Assembly: GCA_025356865.1 (NCBI GenBank)
Contig: JANXQJ010000090.1
Span: forward strand, 1 to 42,682
Source of the DNA: Deltaproteobacteria bacterium
Lineage (GTDB): Bacteria > Desulfobacterota > Deferrimicrobia > Deferrimicrobiales > Deferrimicrobiaceae
DNA length: 42,682 nucleotides
Reading direction: 5' to 3'
Shown here: positions 18,931 to 27,935 of the stretch, piece after piece
Numbering within the stretch: position 1 is the stretch's first letter
Layout: each line of letters begins with the position of its first letter
Program-made: the position numbers and the translations under genes
The notes under the pieces: model-generated
The model's database searches: none
Told to the model about the DNA's origin: nothing
Seen by the model: the letters and a program-made list of their open reading frames with translations, nothing else

Positions 18931-19857
18931 TCAGCCGCCTTCGGAGGGCGGTGTGCCGATGGCCTTCTCGAGGCGGACTATCCCGGCGGCCAACCTGCCG
19001 GGCTTCTCGCCGGTTGCGCACGAAAGATTCCAGAGCGCGAGCAGTTCCTTGTCCCGGGACGACGGTTTTTCGATCCGCGACAGCGTGTTGTTCCAGAAAC
19101 GGCCCTCGTTCGCCAGCGCCATCCACGCATTCGAACTGATCGAATCGACGCCTTCGTTGAACAGCGCCGCAACGGTGCCCGGGTCTCCCAGATTGAATAC
19201 GTGAACCGGCTTGCCGTCCGCCTCTTCCAGCACGGCATCGACGATCGCAAGGATGTTCGAGACATTGTCGGCCCGCGTCGAAAGCCCCCCGATCGCCAGC
19301 CCCGCGAAATCCCTCCCCCGGTAGGCGTTCGCGCATTGCCGGTAACTTTGCCGGTCCCACCCCTGCACGCAGGCGTACAGCGGCAAATCCTGCCGTTTCA
19401 TCGCTTTCGCAGCCCACAGGGCGCAACTGATGGTCAGGTCCTGGCGGCGGAACGCCTCGATCGGGTCGAGCCCGAACGGAATCGGAAAATCGAACGTGAA
19501 AGCCACTTCTGCGTGATCTTCCTGCGCCTCAAGCACCGCTTCCGGCGTCAGCGATTTTTTCCTGGAGGGGAAATGGATCTCGCCGATTTCACCCCGCCGG
19601 GAAGCCATCGCCCCGTATGAGAGGAGCACCGAACTGCCCGACGTCACCATGGCGGGAACGGGGGAGATCACCGCTTTCGGGTGCAGACACGTGGCGTGGT
19701 TGACGATCACGGCGCGTGCGGCCGAATCGAGCGCCTTCTGAAGCCGGGCATCGAGCCCGCCCCGCGTTCCCAGGCGCGAAACCGGGACGAAAGCCGGAAA
19801 ACGGAGGATCCCTTTCCTCGTGACGAGCGTTTTCATCGCACCCCCCCCTGTCCGCAT
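18931..19857 (-). CDS. Divergent tRNA-guanine transglycosylase (TGT)-like protein
   Basis: TRKGILRFPAFVPVS, VNHATCLHP, YACVQGWDRQSYRQCANAYRGRDFAGLAIGGLSTRADNV: TGT-like fold blocks; no CXCXXC...H zinc motif. Alternative start 19836. Confidence 0.75.
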   Translation of the reverse strand: MRTGGGAMKTLVTRKGILRFPAFVPVSRLGTRGGLDARLQKALDSAARAVIVNHATCLHPKAVISPVPAMVTSGSSVLLSYGAMASRRGEIGEIHFPSRKKSLTPEAVLEAQEDHAEVAFTFDFPIPFGLDPIEAFRRQDLTISCALWAAKAMKRQDLPLYACVQGWDRQSYRQCANAYRGRDFAGLAIGGLSTRADNVSNILAIVDAVLEEADGKPVHVFNLGDPGTVAALFNEGVDSISSNAWMALANEGRFWNNTLSRIEKPSSRDKELLALWNLSCATGEKPGRLAAGIVRLEKAIGTPPSEGG

Positions 19858-19873
19858 CTCCCCCTCATTCTAC

Positions 19874-19887
19874 TTGATGCAGATCAA
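19874..19887. promoter_or_regulatory. FNR/CRP-family palindrome TTGAT-GCAG-ATCAA
   Basis: Perfect match to the FNR half-site arrangement TTGATN4ATCAA, in the divergent intergenic region 19858-19942. Confidence 0.75.
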
Positions 19888-19942
19888 GGGCGATCACCGC
19901 CAATGTGTGACATCATCGAAAAAGATGAAAGGACGGTGGCCG

Positions 19943-20806
19943 ATGCGTGCCTTCCCCTTGCGGTTGATCCTGCCGGTTCTGCTCCTCCTGGTCCTCGCCT
20001 CCGCCACCCCGATCCTGGGCGACGACGACCCGCGGGTCGATCCGTTCGGCGGCATCCGCTGGAACGACCGGATCCAGGATGTGCTCGCCCGGATGGGCGC
20101 CCTCTCGGACGGCCGCAAGGCCGAAGTCTCCCTCGCATTCCCCGACCGGATCACCCCATCCCCTTTCGGAACCCGTGCCGTCGTCCCCGGAAACGAGCGG
20201 GAGCTGACGGATTCCATCTCCGCCATCACGCGGGACTACCTCGACGGCATGGAGTCGGCGCGGAAAATCGGAGACGACCGGATCTACCGGGCTTTCCACC
20301 TGCACGTGCTCGGCATGCTGTTCGACAAATCCGCCAAGCGGCAGGGATACCTCGATGCGGAGATCCGGCTGACGGTTCGCCAGGTGATGATCCAGGACGT
20401 GCCATTCGAGATGACGGCGACGTTCCAGGCCAATCCGGGCGCCGGCCTGACGGACCGATACGTGATTCCGGCGGCCGGCACGCGCTACATCCTCCCCGTC
20501 GTGCTCACCCGCGTGACGCTCACGGCAAAATCGGCCGCAGCCCGGAACAGGTATCCTGAAATCGACGCGTCGCTCCGGAAAAAATACGACGGGTTCAGGA
20601 AATGCACCGTCGACGGTGCGCCCGGCTGGTGCGACGGACGGCCGGCATCGGTTGCCTGGGGACTCGCGGGGAACGACACGGTTTCGATTCGCTATAACGC
20701 CGAGAAATACTGGGCCGACGGGCTGCAGGCCGTCTACAAGGAACATCTGGACACCGTCGAGGGACGGAGCAAGCGGTGTCACGCCAAGCGGGAAATCGAC
20801 GCCTGA
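19943..20806 (+). CDS. Exported hypothetical protein
   Basis: Signal peptide MRAFPLRLILPVLLLLVLASATPILG; 287 aa; GGTGGC upstream of ATG. Confidence 0.8.
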   Translation: MRAFPLRLILPVLLLLVLASATPILGDDDPRVDPFGGIRWNDRIQDVLARMGALSDGRKAEVSLAFPDRITPSPFGTRAVVPGNERELTDSISAITRDYLDGMESARKIGDDRIYRAFHLHVLGMLFDKSAKRQGYLDAEIRLTVRQVMIQDVPFEMTATFQANPGAGLTDRYVIPAAGTRYILPVVLTRVTLTAKSAAARNRYPEIDASLRKKYDGFRKCTVDGAPGWCDGRPASVAWGLAGNDTVSIRYNAEKYWADGLQAVYKEHLDTVEGRSKRCHAKREIDA

Positions 20807-20826
20807 CCGCCGATCGTGGAACGGGA

Positions 20827-21099
20827 CTATTTATCCCGGGGCATGACCGCGTCGATCTTTTCCTTCGAATCGACAACCTCGACCACGAGGGGCAGGTCGG
20901 CCGAGAGCCGGAGCAGCTTGTCGGTGTGGTAGACGCTGTGCGCGCCGTAGCCCGCGACGCCCCGCAGCACCGTGGCGCCGGCCACCCCTTTCTTCCGGAA
21001 CAGGTCGACCAGCGCTTCGTACAGCGGTCGGCCGTCGTGCCGGTCGCCCTCCCCGATGAAGATCCGCATCAGCAACTGCTCTCCGGTCGGCCGGGTCAT
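20827..21099 (-). CDS. DUF190 family protein
   Basis: GEQLLMRIFIGEGDRHDGRPLYEALVDLFRKKGVAGATVLRGVAGYG: DUF190 signature. Confidence 0.9.
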   Translation of the reverse strand: MTRPTGEQLLMRIFIGEGDRHDGRPLYEALVDLFRKKGVAGATVLRGVAGYGAHSVYHTDKLLRLSADLPLVVEVVDSKEKIDAVMPRDK

Positions 21100-21118
21100 T
21101 GGATTTCCTCCTGGCCCG

Positions 21119-21493
21119 TCAGATTTGCCGGGCCGTCCATATTCCGATGAAGGTGAACAGGATGCAGGCGACGGAACTTGCCAGGACGTTGGCCAGGGCC
21201 GGGATGAACTGCGCATCCTCGATCATCCGGAACGTCTCGTAGCTGAAGGTGGAAAAGGTGGTCAGCCCGCCCAGGAAGCCGATGGTCAGCCCGACCCTCA
21301 GTTCCTGGGGAATCAGGGTGCTTCGAAGTCCGAACTCCATGACGAGGCCGATCAGGAAGGCGCCGACGACATTCACGGCGAACGTGCCGTAGGGCATTCC
21401 CCGGCCGAGCAGATCGTAGACCCAGCCGGATAGCCAATAGCGGGCCAGGCAGCCCATGGCCCCGAAGGCGGCGATGAAAATCACGATCCGCAT
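21119..21493 (-). CDS. crcB: Fluoride channel/efflux protein CrcB (Fluc)
   Basis: GAMGCLARYWLSGW, PYGTFAVNVVGAFLIGLV, GFLGGLTTFSTFSYET. Confidence 0.95.
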   Translation of the reverse strand: MRIVIFIAAFGAMGCLARYWLSGWVYDLLGRGMPYGTFAVNVVGAFLIGLVMEFGLRSTLIPQELRVGLTIGFLGGLTTFSTFSYETFRMIEDAQFIPALANVLASSVACILFTFIGIWTARQI

Positions 21494-21504
21494 CCGCGGC
21501 TCCT

Positions 21505-21538
21505 TGAAGAAAGGCCGACGGGAAAGAATCCCGCCGGC
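21505..21538 (-). terminator. Rho-independent terminator-like hairpin just upstream of crcB
   Basis: Minus strand GCCGGCGGGA-TTCTT-TCCCGTCGGC followed by CTTTCTTC; 10 pairs including one G-U. Confidence 0.7.
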
Positions 21539-21567
21539 CCGGCAGACCGGTTTGCCATCCGGGAGAA

Positions 21568-22029
21568 TTACCCCTCGTGGTGGCCGCCGCAGCAGCCGCC
21601 TTCGCTCTCGTCGTCGCAACCGCAGCCGCAATCGTCGTCATCCGACGGGAACGCGGAGAAGTGGCCGCCCATGATCTTCGGGGCGTCGCCCGCCAGCGAA
21701 ACCCACATCGTGGCGCGAAGGACCAGCGTGCCGTATCCCTCTTCCTCTTCCTCGCCCGGACGCGCCTTGAGCGACTGGTAACCGTGGATGACCGCGCAAT
21801 CGCCGAACAGGTCGCACCGGATCAGCTCGAACGACATCTCGCCCGTCGAATCGGCAACGGAATCGAGCATCAGCGAGTAGGTCTCCCCGTTCAGCAGGTC
21901 GCCCGAGAAATCCTCGAAAATCGCGAAGCGGGGGTCGTCGGTCGCCAGGAACGATTTCATCGCCTCGGGATTGCGGGAATTGTAGGCATCGGAATAACCT
22001 TTCAGGAACTCGACCGGATCAAAAGCCAT
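21568..22029 (-). CDS. SnoaL/NTF2-like protein with Asp/Cys/His-rich C-terminal tail
   Basis: FLKGYSDAYNSRNPEAMKSFLATDDPRFAIFEDFSG NTF2-like start; tail SDDDDCGCGCDDESEGGCCGGHHEG. Confidence 0.8.
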   Translation of the reverse strand: MAFDPVEFLKGYSDAYNSRNPEAMKSFLATDDPRFAIFEDFSGDLLNGETYSLMLDSVADSTGEMSFELIRCDLFGDCAVIHGYQSLKARPGEEEEEGYGTLVLRATMWVSLAGDAPKIMGGHFSAFPSDDDDCGCGCDDESEGGCCGGHHEG

Positions 22030-22077
22030 CTTTTCATCTCTCCTTTTTCGCGCCATGGGCGCAGGCATATCTTCCTA

Positions 22078-22599
22078 TCATACAGGACCCGGCAGCCAAC
22101 CCGCCACCAATCCGAAATGGCCCCCCAGCAGGCGAAGCAGATAAAGGGATCCGGCGGCCATGACGGCGGCAGCCAGGTCGTCGAGCAGGATGCCCCGCGG
22201 TCCCTTGACGTTCCGGTCTATCCACCCGGCGGGCGGCGGCTTGAGGACGTCGAAGAAACGGAACAGGAAGAACGCCCAGGCGACCGTCGGCAGCAGTCGG
22301 GCGGACGGGAAAAAGAGGAGGACGGTGAGGAGGTATCCGGCCACTTCGTCGAGGACGAAATGTTTCGGATCGTCCGTGTTCCAGTGCGCCATCGCCCAGG
22401 GGGCGAAATGGAGGGAGGCGAGGCAGGCCGCGAGGAAAAGGGCGAGCAGGACCGGCTTCAATATTGCGGGGGGACAGAGGAAAGCGGCGATCAGGTGGAG
22501 CGCCACGCCCGGCAGGGTGCCGCACGTTCCGGGCGCGAAAGGAACCAGCCCCGTCCAGAGCCCTGTGGACATCGCCAGGGAAAAAACGTTTCGATTCAT
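22078..22599 (-). CDS. pgpA: Phosphatidylglycerophosphatase A
   Basis: GLVPFAPGTCGTLPGV, FVLDEVAGYLLTV, FFLFRFFDVLKPPPAGWIDRNVKGPRGILLDDLAAA: PgpA motifs. Confidence 0.94.
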   Translation of the reverse strand: MNRNVFSLAMSTGLWTGLVPFAPGTCGTLPGVALHLIAAFLCPPAILKPVLLALFLAACLASLHFAPWAMAHWNTDDPKHFVLDEVAGYLLTVLLFFPSARLLPTVAWAFFLFRFFDVLKPPPAGWIDRNVKGPRGILLDDLAAAVMAAGSLYLLRLLGGHFGLVAGWLPGPV

Positions 22600-22622
22600 T
22601 CTTCCTTTATACAACGAGGGAA

Positions 22623-23186
22623 CTAATGCGTGAAAGAGAGGCCGACCAGGTACGGATCGTTTTCGACCATGCGGCCGCTTTCGGACAGGATCGAGATCCG
22701 CTTGCCGAACACCGAGTCGCGCAACGTGCGCACCACGCGGGCCACGCCTCCGTCGCCCGGCTCTCCGCTGCTTTTCCGGGAGAACGCGTGCCGCAACTCG
22801 CCGACGACCCCCATCACGCCGATCAGGGAGAGCCCTTCCGGGTCGCTCACCTGCGCTGCGGGGACGCGACGGTCGAGCGAGACGGCCGGAGACGGGCAAA
22901 TCGGGCGACGCCCGGAGCCCACGGCGGTCTCGACAGCCGACGACGCCTGCCTGGCGGCCAGGTCGGCCTGCATCAGCAGGTCGCAACCGACGCCCGGGGC
23001 CGGATTCATGGCAAGCCGCCGCAGGGTGTCGGCAGGCGCCGCGTCGTTTTGGAGATAACCGGTTCGTTCGCTGTTTCCGAGGGAGGCCAGCCGGGATTCG
23101 ACGCCTTCTTCCGCGAAGCCGGGGGCGCTTGAAACCGCTGCCAGAACCAGGAACGCCGCTGCCGCCAGATGCCTGATCGCGCCCAA
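22623..23186 (-). CDS. Exported hypothetical protein
   Basis: TTG start after GAGGAGGGGGCG; signal peptide IRHLAAAAFLVLAAVSSAPGFA. Confidence 0.65.
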   Translation of the reverse strand: MGAIRHLAAAAFLVLAAVSSAPGFAEEGVESRLASLGNSERTGYLQNDAAPADTLRRLAMNPAPGVGCDLLMQADLAARQASSAVETAVGSGRRPICPSPAVSLDRRVPAAQVSDPEGLSLIGVMGVVGELRHAFSRKSSGEPGDGGVARVVRTLRDSVFGKRISILSESGRMVENDPYLVGLSFTH

Positions 23187-23361
23187 CGCCCCCTCCTCTC
23201 CCGCCGATCGAACTCCCACTTGAGCCAGTGGTTCTTCAATAGGCGCGCCACTCCTTGCAACTCGCTGAAATACCGATGATTCCATCGAAAACAGGGGGAT
23301 GGATGGCGATGCAGAAAATACGGTTTCGGCGAGAAAAACGGGGATTATTACAATATCAGGA

Positions 23362-24411
23362 TCATGACCAGCGGAACAGCTTCAGGGCGAGCAGGAACGA
23401 AAGGAGACTCCACACCCCCAGGACCAGAAGTTGAGGTGAGACGGCCGCGACCGACGCCCCGTCGGTCATCACGCCGCGAAGCGCGTCGACGAGTGCGGTC
23501 AGCGGCAGCACGCGAAGGAGCGGTTGCACGAAATCCGGGAAGCGGGAGGTCGAGAAAAAGACGCCGGAGAGGACGAACGACGGCAGCGTCACCAGATTGA
23601 TGAGCCCCATGACGACGTTGCTGGATTGCGCCCGCGAGGCGACCAGCGTGCCGATCCCCGCGAAGGCGAAGGCGCCCGCAAGCGAGACCGCCGCCAGGGC
23701 GGCATAGGAACCGGCCGTCGACACACCGAACAGCCCCCGCGCCAGGAGGAGGAGCGGCACCGTCTCGATCGGGACGAACGCAAGCCGCGCGAGGATGTGC
23801 GAGAGGAGGAAATCGCGGCGCCGCATCGGCGTCGTGAGCTGCAGCTTGAGCAGTTTCCGGATTCGCATCTCGACGATCACCCAGCCGATCCCCCAGACGC
23901 CGCCCCCCATCAGGTTCATGCCGAGAAGGCCCGGGACGAGGAAGTCGATGTAGCGCGATCCCTGTTCCGTCACCGGTTGGAACGCCACGGCCACGGGGTC
24001 GCGCCGGCCGGCCGCGCGCTGCAGCGCCCCGTCGGCCGCATGCCGCGCGAGGACGCTTTCGGGCCGGTCGGGATCGAACCGAAAAGTCACGGGATCGCCC
24101 GGGATGACCAGGATCGCCGCCTTCCCGGCGCGCAGCCGGCGGTCGGCCTCGCCGCGGGGAAGCCGGTCGACCTTGAGGCCCCCGTCCCGGGCCAGCGACG
24201 CGGCGACGGCTTCCGCCCCCGCATCCTGCACGACGACGACTGCGGACGGATCCGGCCGGGCGTTGCCGCGAAAAGCGACGCCGAGGGCGACCGCCAGCAA
24301 GGCGGGGAAGACGAACGTCCAGAATATCCCCTCCGGCTGGCGCAGGCTCTCGCGCCACCGGCAAAGGATCATCTGAATCAGGGCGTTATATCGGACCGGC
24401 GGCTCATTCAT
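23362..24411 (-). CDS. ABC-2 type transporter permease
   Basis: PEGIFWTFVFPALLAVALGVAF, LGMNLMGGGVWGIGWVIVEMR, LPSFVLSGVFFSTSRFPDFVQPLLRVLPLTALVDALR. Confidence 0.92.
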   Translation of the reverse strand: MNEPPVRYNALIQMILCRWRESLRQPEGIFWTFVFPALLAVALGVAFRGNARPDPSAVVVVQDAGAEAVAASLARDGGLKVDRLPRGEADRRLRAGKAAILVIPGDPVTFRFDPDRPESVLARHAADGALQRAAGRRDPVAVAFQPVTEQGSRYIDFLVPGLLGMNLMGGGVWGIGWVIVEMRIRKLLKLQLTTPMRRRDFLLSHILARLAFVPIETVPLLLLARGLFGVSTAGSYAALAAVSLAGAFAFAGIGTLVASRAQSSNVVMGLINLVTLPSFVLSGVFFSTSRFPDFVQPLLRVLPLTALVDALRGVMTDGASVAAVSPQLLVLGVWSLLSFLLALKLFRWS

Positions 24412-25159
24412 CGCGGAGCCGCCTCCCGGTGAGGGAAACGTAGACATCCTCGAGCGTGGCGCGGCGGATCGTCTCGACCACCGACTCGCGGCCCAGGGCG
24501 CCGATCAACGCGGACGGCGCACCGAGCGCGATCACCTTTCCCCGGTCGACGACGGCCACCCGGTCGCACAGCCGCTCGGCCTCCTCCATGTAATGCGTCG
24601 AGAGCAGGATGGTCCGCCCCCGGTCGCGGTTCGCAAGGACCAGTTCTCCGATCATCAGCCGCGCCTGCGGGTCGAGCCCCGTCGTCGGTTCGTCGAGCAC
24701 CAGCAATTCGGGATCTCCCGCGAGTGCGCACGCCAGCGCCAGCCGTTGCCGTTGCCCACCCGAGAGCCGGACGGTCCACTCGGCCGATTTCTCGGAAAGG
24801 CCGACCTGCCCGATCAGCGCCTCGGGCGAGGGCCCCTTCGGGTAGAAACTGCGGAACTGCGTCACCACCTCCCGGACGGTCAGCCGTTCGGGAAAGCGGG
24901 CCTCCTGCAACGCCACGCCCATCCGCGAACGGATGTCGCGGCCGTCCCGGCCCCACGTCCGTCCGAAGACGCGCACCGCGCCCGCCGTCGGTTCAAGGAG
25001 CCCGACGATGACCTCGATCGTGGTGGTCTTTCCCGCCCCGTTGGGGCCGAGCAGCCCGAAACATTCACCCGCCTGCACGGAAAGGTCGAGGCCGTCCACC
25101 GCCGTCACCTGGCGGTAGCGCTTGACCAATCCTGAAACGTCGACCGCCGGTCCCGTCAC
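24404..25159 (-). CDS. ABC transporter ATP-binding protein (ABC-2 exporter)
   Basis: Walker A GLLGPNGAGKTTTIEV, signature RLSGGQRQRLALACAL, LVLDEPTTGLDPQ, LSTHYMEEAERLCDRVAVVDRGKV. Confidence 0.94.
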   Translation of the reverse strand: MTGPAVDVSGLVKRYRQVTAVDGLDLSVQAGECFGLLGPNGAGKTTTIEVIVGLLEPTAGAVRVFGRTWGRDGRDIRSRMGVALQEARFPERLTVREVVTQFRSFYPKGPSPEALIGQVGLSEKSAEWTVRLSGGQRQRLALACALAGDPELLVLDEPTTGLDPQARLMIGELVLANRDRGRTILLSTHYMEEAERLCDRVAVVDRGKVIALGAPSALIGALGRESVVETIRRATLEDVYVSLTGRRLRDE

Positions 25160-25267
25160 TGGTCACGCCCTCCAGGCCCGTATTCTACTATGTCGCGGCC
25201 ACGGGCGCCCCGGTTCCGCCGGAAACCAATAGAACGCGTTTTTGGGATGGTGTATCCTGTCTTTCGA

Positions 25268-26041
25268 ATGACAGCCATGGCCCTCTCCATCCGTGACCTT
25301 TTCCTCTCATTCGGGGGCGTTTCCGCGCTCTCGGGCGTCTCGTTCGACGTGCGCCCGGGTGAGATCTTCGCGATCATCGGCCCCAACGGAGCCGGGAAAT
25401 CGTCGATGCTCAACTGCATCAGCGGGCTCTACCGCCCGCAGCGGGGGACGATCGCTTTCGGTGAGACGCCGGTCACCGGACTTCCGCCCCACCGCCGCGC
25501 CCGTCTCGGCATCGCCCGGTCGTTCCAGAACATCGCCCTTTTCAAGGAGATGTCGGTCGTCGACAACATCCTCGTCGGGCGCCACCTGCACGCCCGCACA
25601 CGCCTCCTGTCCGCCGGATTCTCCCTCCCCTCCGCCCGGATATCGGAAAAAGCGCAACGGGCGAAGGTCGACGAGGTCGTCGCCTTTCTCGGCCTCGGCG
25701 CCGTCCGGGACGAACCCGTGGGCACGCTGGCCTACGGCGTCCAGAAGCGGGTCGAGCTCGCCCGGGCGCTCGCCTCCGAGCCGAAGCTGCTGCTGCTCGA
25801 CGAGCCGATGGCCGGGATGAATTCGGGCGAACGCGACGACATGGTGCGCGCCATCCTCGAGACCAACGCGGCGCACGGCGTGACCATCGTCATGATCGAG
25901 CACGACATGGGGATCGTCATGGATATCTCCGACACCGTGTGCGTCCTCGACTTCGGGCGCCGGATCGCGCTGGGGAGCCCTTCCGAGGTGCGGGACGACC
26001 CGCACGTCATCAAGGCCTATCTCGGCGAGGAAGACGATTGA
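25268..26041 (+). CDS. livG: Branched-chain amino acid-type ABC transporter ATP-binding protein LivG
   Basis: IIGPNGAGKSSMLNCISGLYRP, GIARSFQNIALFKEMSVVDNILVGRH, LIV-type MIEHDMGIVMDISD. Confidence 0.92.
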   Translation: MTAMALSIRDLFLSFGGVSALSGVSFDVRPGEIFAIIGPNGAGKSSMLNCISGLYRPQRGTIAFGETPVTGLPPHRRARLGIARSFQNIALFKEMSVVDNILVGRHLHARTRLLSAGFSLPSARISEKAQRAKVDEVVAFLGLGAVRDEPVGTLAYGVQKRVELARALASEPKLLLLDEPMAGMNSGERDDMVRAILETNAAHGVTIVMIEHDMGIVMDISDTVCVLDFGRRIALGSPSEVRDDPHVIKAYLGEEDD

Positions 26042-26043
26042 GT

Positions 26044-26937
26044 ATGGATTTCACCTTCCTCCTGCAGCTCCTGATCAACGGGCTGGTCGTCGGCAGCATC
26101 TACGCGCTGGTGGCCACCGGCTTCGTCATCATCCACAAGTCGACCGGCGCCCTCAACCTGGCGCAGGGCGAGTTCCTGATGGTCGGCGCCTACGTCTGCC
26201 TCTACGCGATGACGACCTTCCGCCTCCCGTTCGCCGCCGCATTCCCGCTCACGCTCGCCTTCACCGCGCTTCTCGGCGTCCTGATCGAACGGGTCGTCCT
26301 GCGACCGCTCCTCGGAAGCCCGGTCATCTCGGTCATCATGGTCACGCTCGGACTGGCCGGCCTGCTTCGCAGCGGCCTCCAGTTCTTCTTCGGCACCGAC
26401 ACCCGCGCCTTCCCCGAACTGTTCCCCTCCGCCCCCGTCATGCTGGGGGTGGTGCCGGTCTCCCAGGGCTACATCTGGTCCGTCGCGGGCGTGACCGTCC
26501 TGCTCACGGCGCTCGGCCTCTTTTTCCGCTACTCGCGCGCGGGCCTCGCCCTGCGGGCGACGGCGTCGAACCAGCAGACCGCCCTCTCGATGGGAATCAG
26601 CGTCAAGCGGATGTTCGCCCTCTCCTGGTGCATCGCGGCGGTCGTCTCGGCCATCGGCGGCGTGCTGCTCGGCGCCATCCGGGGCGGGATCGACATGTCG
26701 CTCGGGCACATGGGGCTCAAGGTGCTCCCGGTCGTGATCCTGGGCGGCCTCGACAGCGTTCCGGGCGCCATCGTCGGGGGCCTGTTCATCGGCGTGGTCG
26801 AAAACCTGACCGGCGGCTACCTCGACCCGCTGCTGGGGGGCGGCGTCAAGGAAGTCGTTCCCTACATCGTGCTGGTGCTCATCCTGATGGTCCGCCCGTC
26901 GGGACTGTTCGGCCGGAAGAAGGTCGACCGCGTATGA
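26044..26937 (+). CDS. livH: LivH permease
   Basis: QLLINGLVVGSIYALVATGFVIIHKSTGALNLAQGEFLM; order livG-livH-livM. Confidence 0.93.
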   Translation: MDFTFLLQLLINGLVVGSIYALVATGFVIIHKSTGALNLAQGEFLMVGAYVCLYAMTTFRLPFAAAFPLTLAFTALLGVLIERVVLRPLLGSPVISVIMVTLGLAGLLRSGLQFFFGTDTRAFPELFPSAPVMLGVVPVSQGYIWSVAGVTVLLTALGLFFRYSRAGLALRATASNQQTALSMGISVKRMFALSWCIAAVVSAIGGVLLGAIRGGIDMSLGHMGLKVLPVVILGGLDSVPGAIVGGLFIGVVENLTGGYLDPLLGGGVKEVVPYIVLVLILMVRPSGLFGRKKVDRV

Positions 26938-27935
26938 GACGGGTCGCATCCGGCGTCACGCTCGCGGCGCTCGTCCTGCTGCCGTTCTTCGGGTCAAACT
27001 ACGCGCTCGACGTCGCGAACCGGTGCGGCATCGCCGTGATCGGCGTGCTGGGCCTCAACATCCTGACCGGCTTCACGGGGCTCATCTCGCTCGGGAATGC
27101 CGCCTTCATGGCGATCGGCGGATTCTCGGCCGCCTTCCTCATCACGAAGGCGGGCGTCAACGGCTTCGCGGCCATCCCGGCCGCGGGCGCGATCGCGGCG
27201 CTGCTCGGGATGATCGTCGGCGTCCCGTCGCTGCGGCTCAAGGGACTCTACCTCGCGATGGCGACGCTGGCCGCCCACTTCATCGTCGAGTTCACCGTGG
27301 TCAAGTGGGAATCGGTGACCGGGGGCGTATCCGGGATGTCCGTCCCGGCGCCAGCCCTGTTCGGCGTCGTGCTCGACAACGACCGGAAACTGTTCGGGCT
27401 GGTCCTCCTGCTGGCGCTGGCCGCGCTCCTCTTCGCCCGAAACCTCTTCCGGGCGAGGCCCGGACGCGCCCTCATCGCGGTGCGCGACCACGAGACCGCC
27501 GCGGCCGTCATGGGAATCGACGTTTTCCGCGCCAAGATTTCCGCCTTCGGCCTCAGCGCCTTTTTCGTCGGCGTTGCCGGGGCGCTCGCCGCGATCCAGT
27601 CGCGGATCATCTCGCCCGAGAGTTATCCGCTCTCGCTCGCGATCGACGCGCTCTCCATGGTCATCATCGGCGGGATGGGGAGCGTCGCCGGGTCGGTGCT
27701 CGGCGCGGTCGGCCTCACCCTGCTTCCCGAAGGGCTCCGGGCCGCGACCAACGCCCTCTCGGGACAATGGCCCGACCTGATCAGCAAGCTGTCGATCCTG
27801 AAAGAACTGGTCTTCAGCATCCTGATCATCGTGTTCCTGATCTTCGAACCGCACGGCCTCGCGGCGCTCTGGCGGCGGGCCGTCCGGAAAAGGCACGCAA
27901 CAACGCAACAGCAACCGGAAGGAGGGGGAAAATGA
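26934..27935 (+). CDS. livM: LivM permease
   Basis: GLNILTGFTGLISLGNAAFMAIGGF, RALIAVRDHETAAAVMGIDVFRAKISAFGLSAFFVGVAGAL. Confidence 0.93.
   Translation: MRRVASGVTLAALVLLPFFGSNYALDVANRCGIAVIGVLGLNILTGFTGLISLGNAAFMAIGGFSAAFLITKAGVNGFAAIPAAGAIAALLGMIVGVPSLRLKGLYLAMATLAAHFIVEFTVVKWESVTGGVSGMSVPAPALFGVVLDNDRKLFGLVLLLALAALLFARNLFRARPGRALIAVRDHETAAAVMGIDVFRAKISAFGLSAFFVGVAGALAAIQSRIISPESYPLSLAIDALSMVIIGGMGSVAGSVLGAVGLTLLPEGLRAATNALSGQWPDLISKLSILKELVFSILIIVFLIFEPHGLAALWRRAVRKRHATTQQQPEGGGK

Noticed and set aside
21494-21600. Fluoride riboswitch upstream of crcB
   Set aside because: A GATGGC...AACC stretch and a terminator exist, but the expected downstream conserved aptamer elements were not found by eye; left as a test only.
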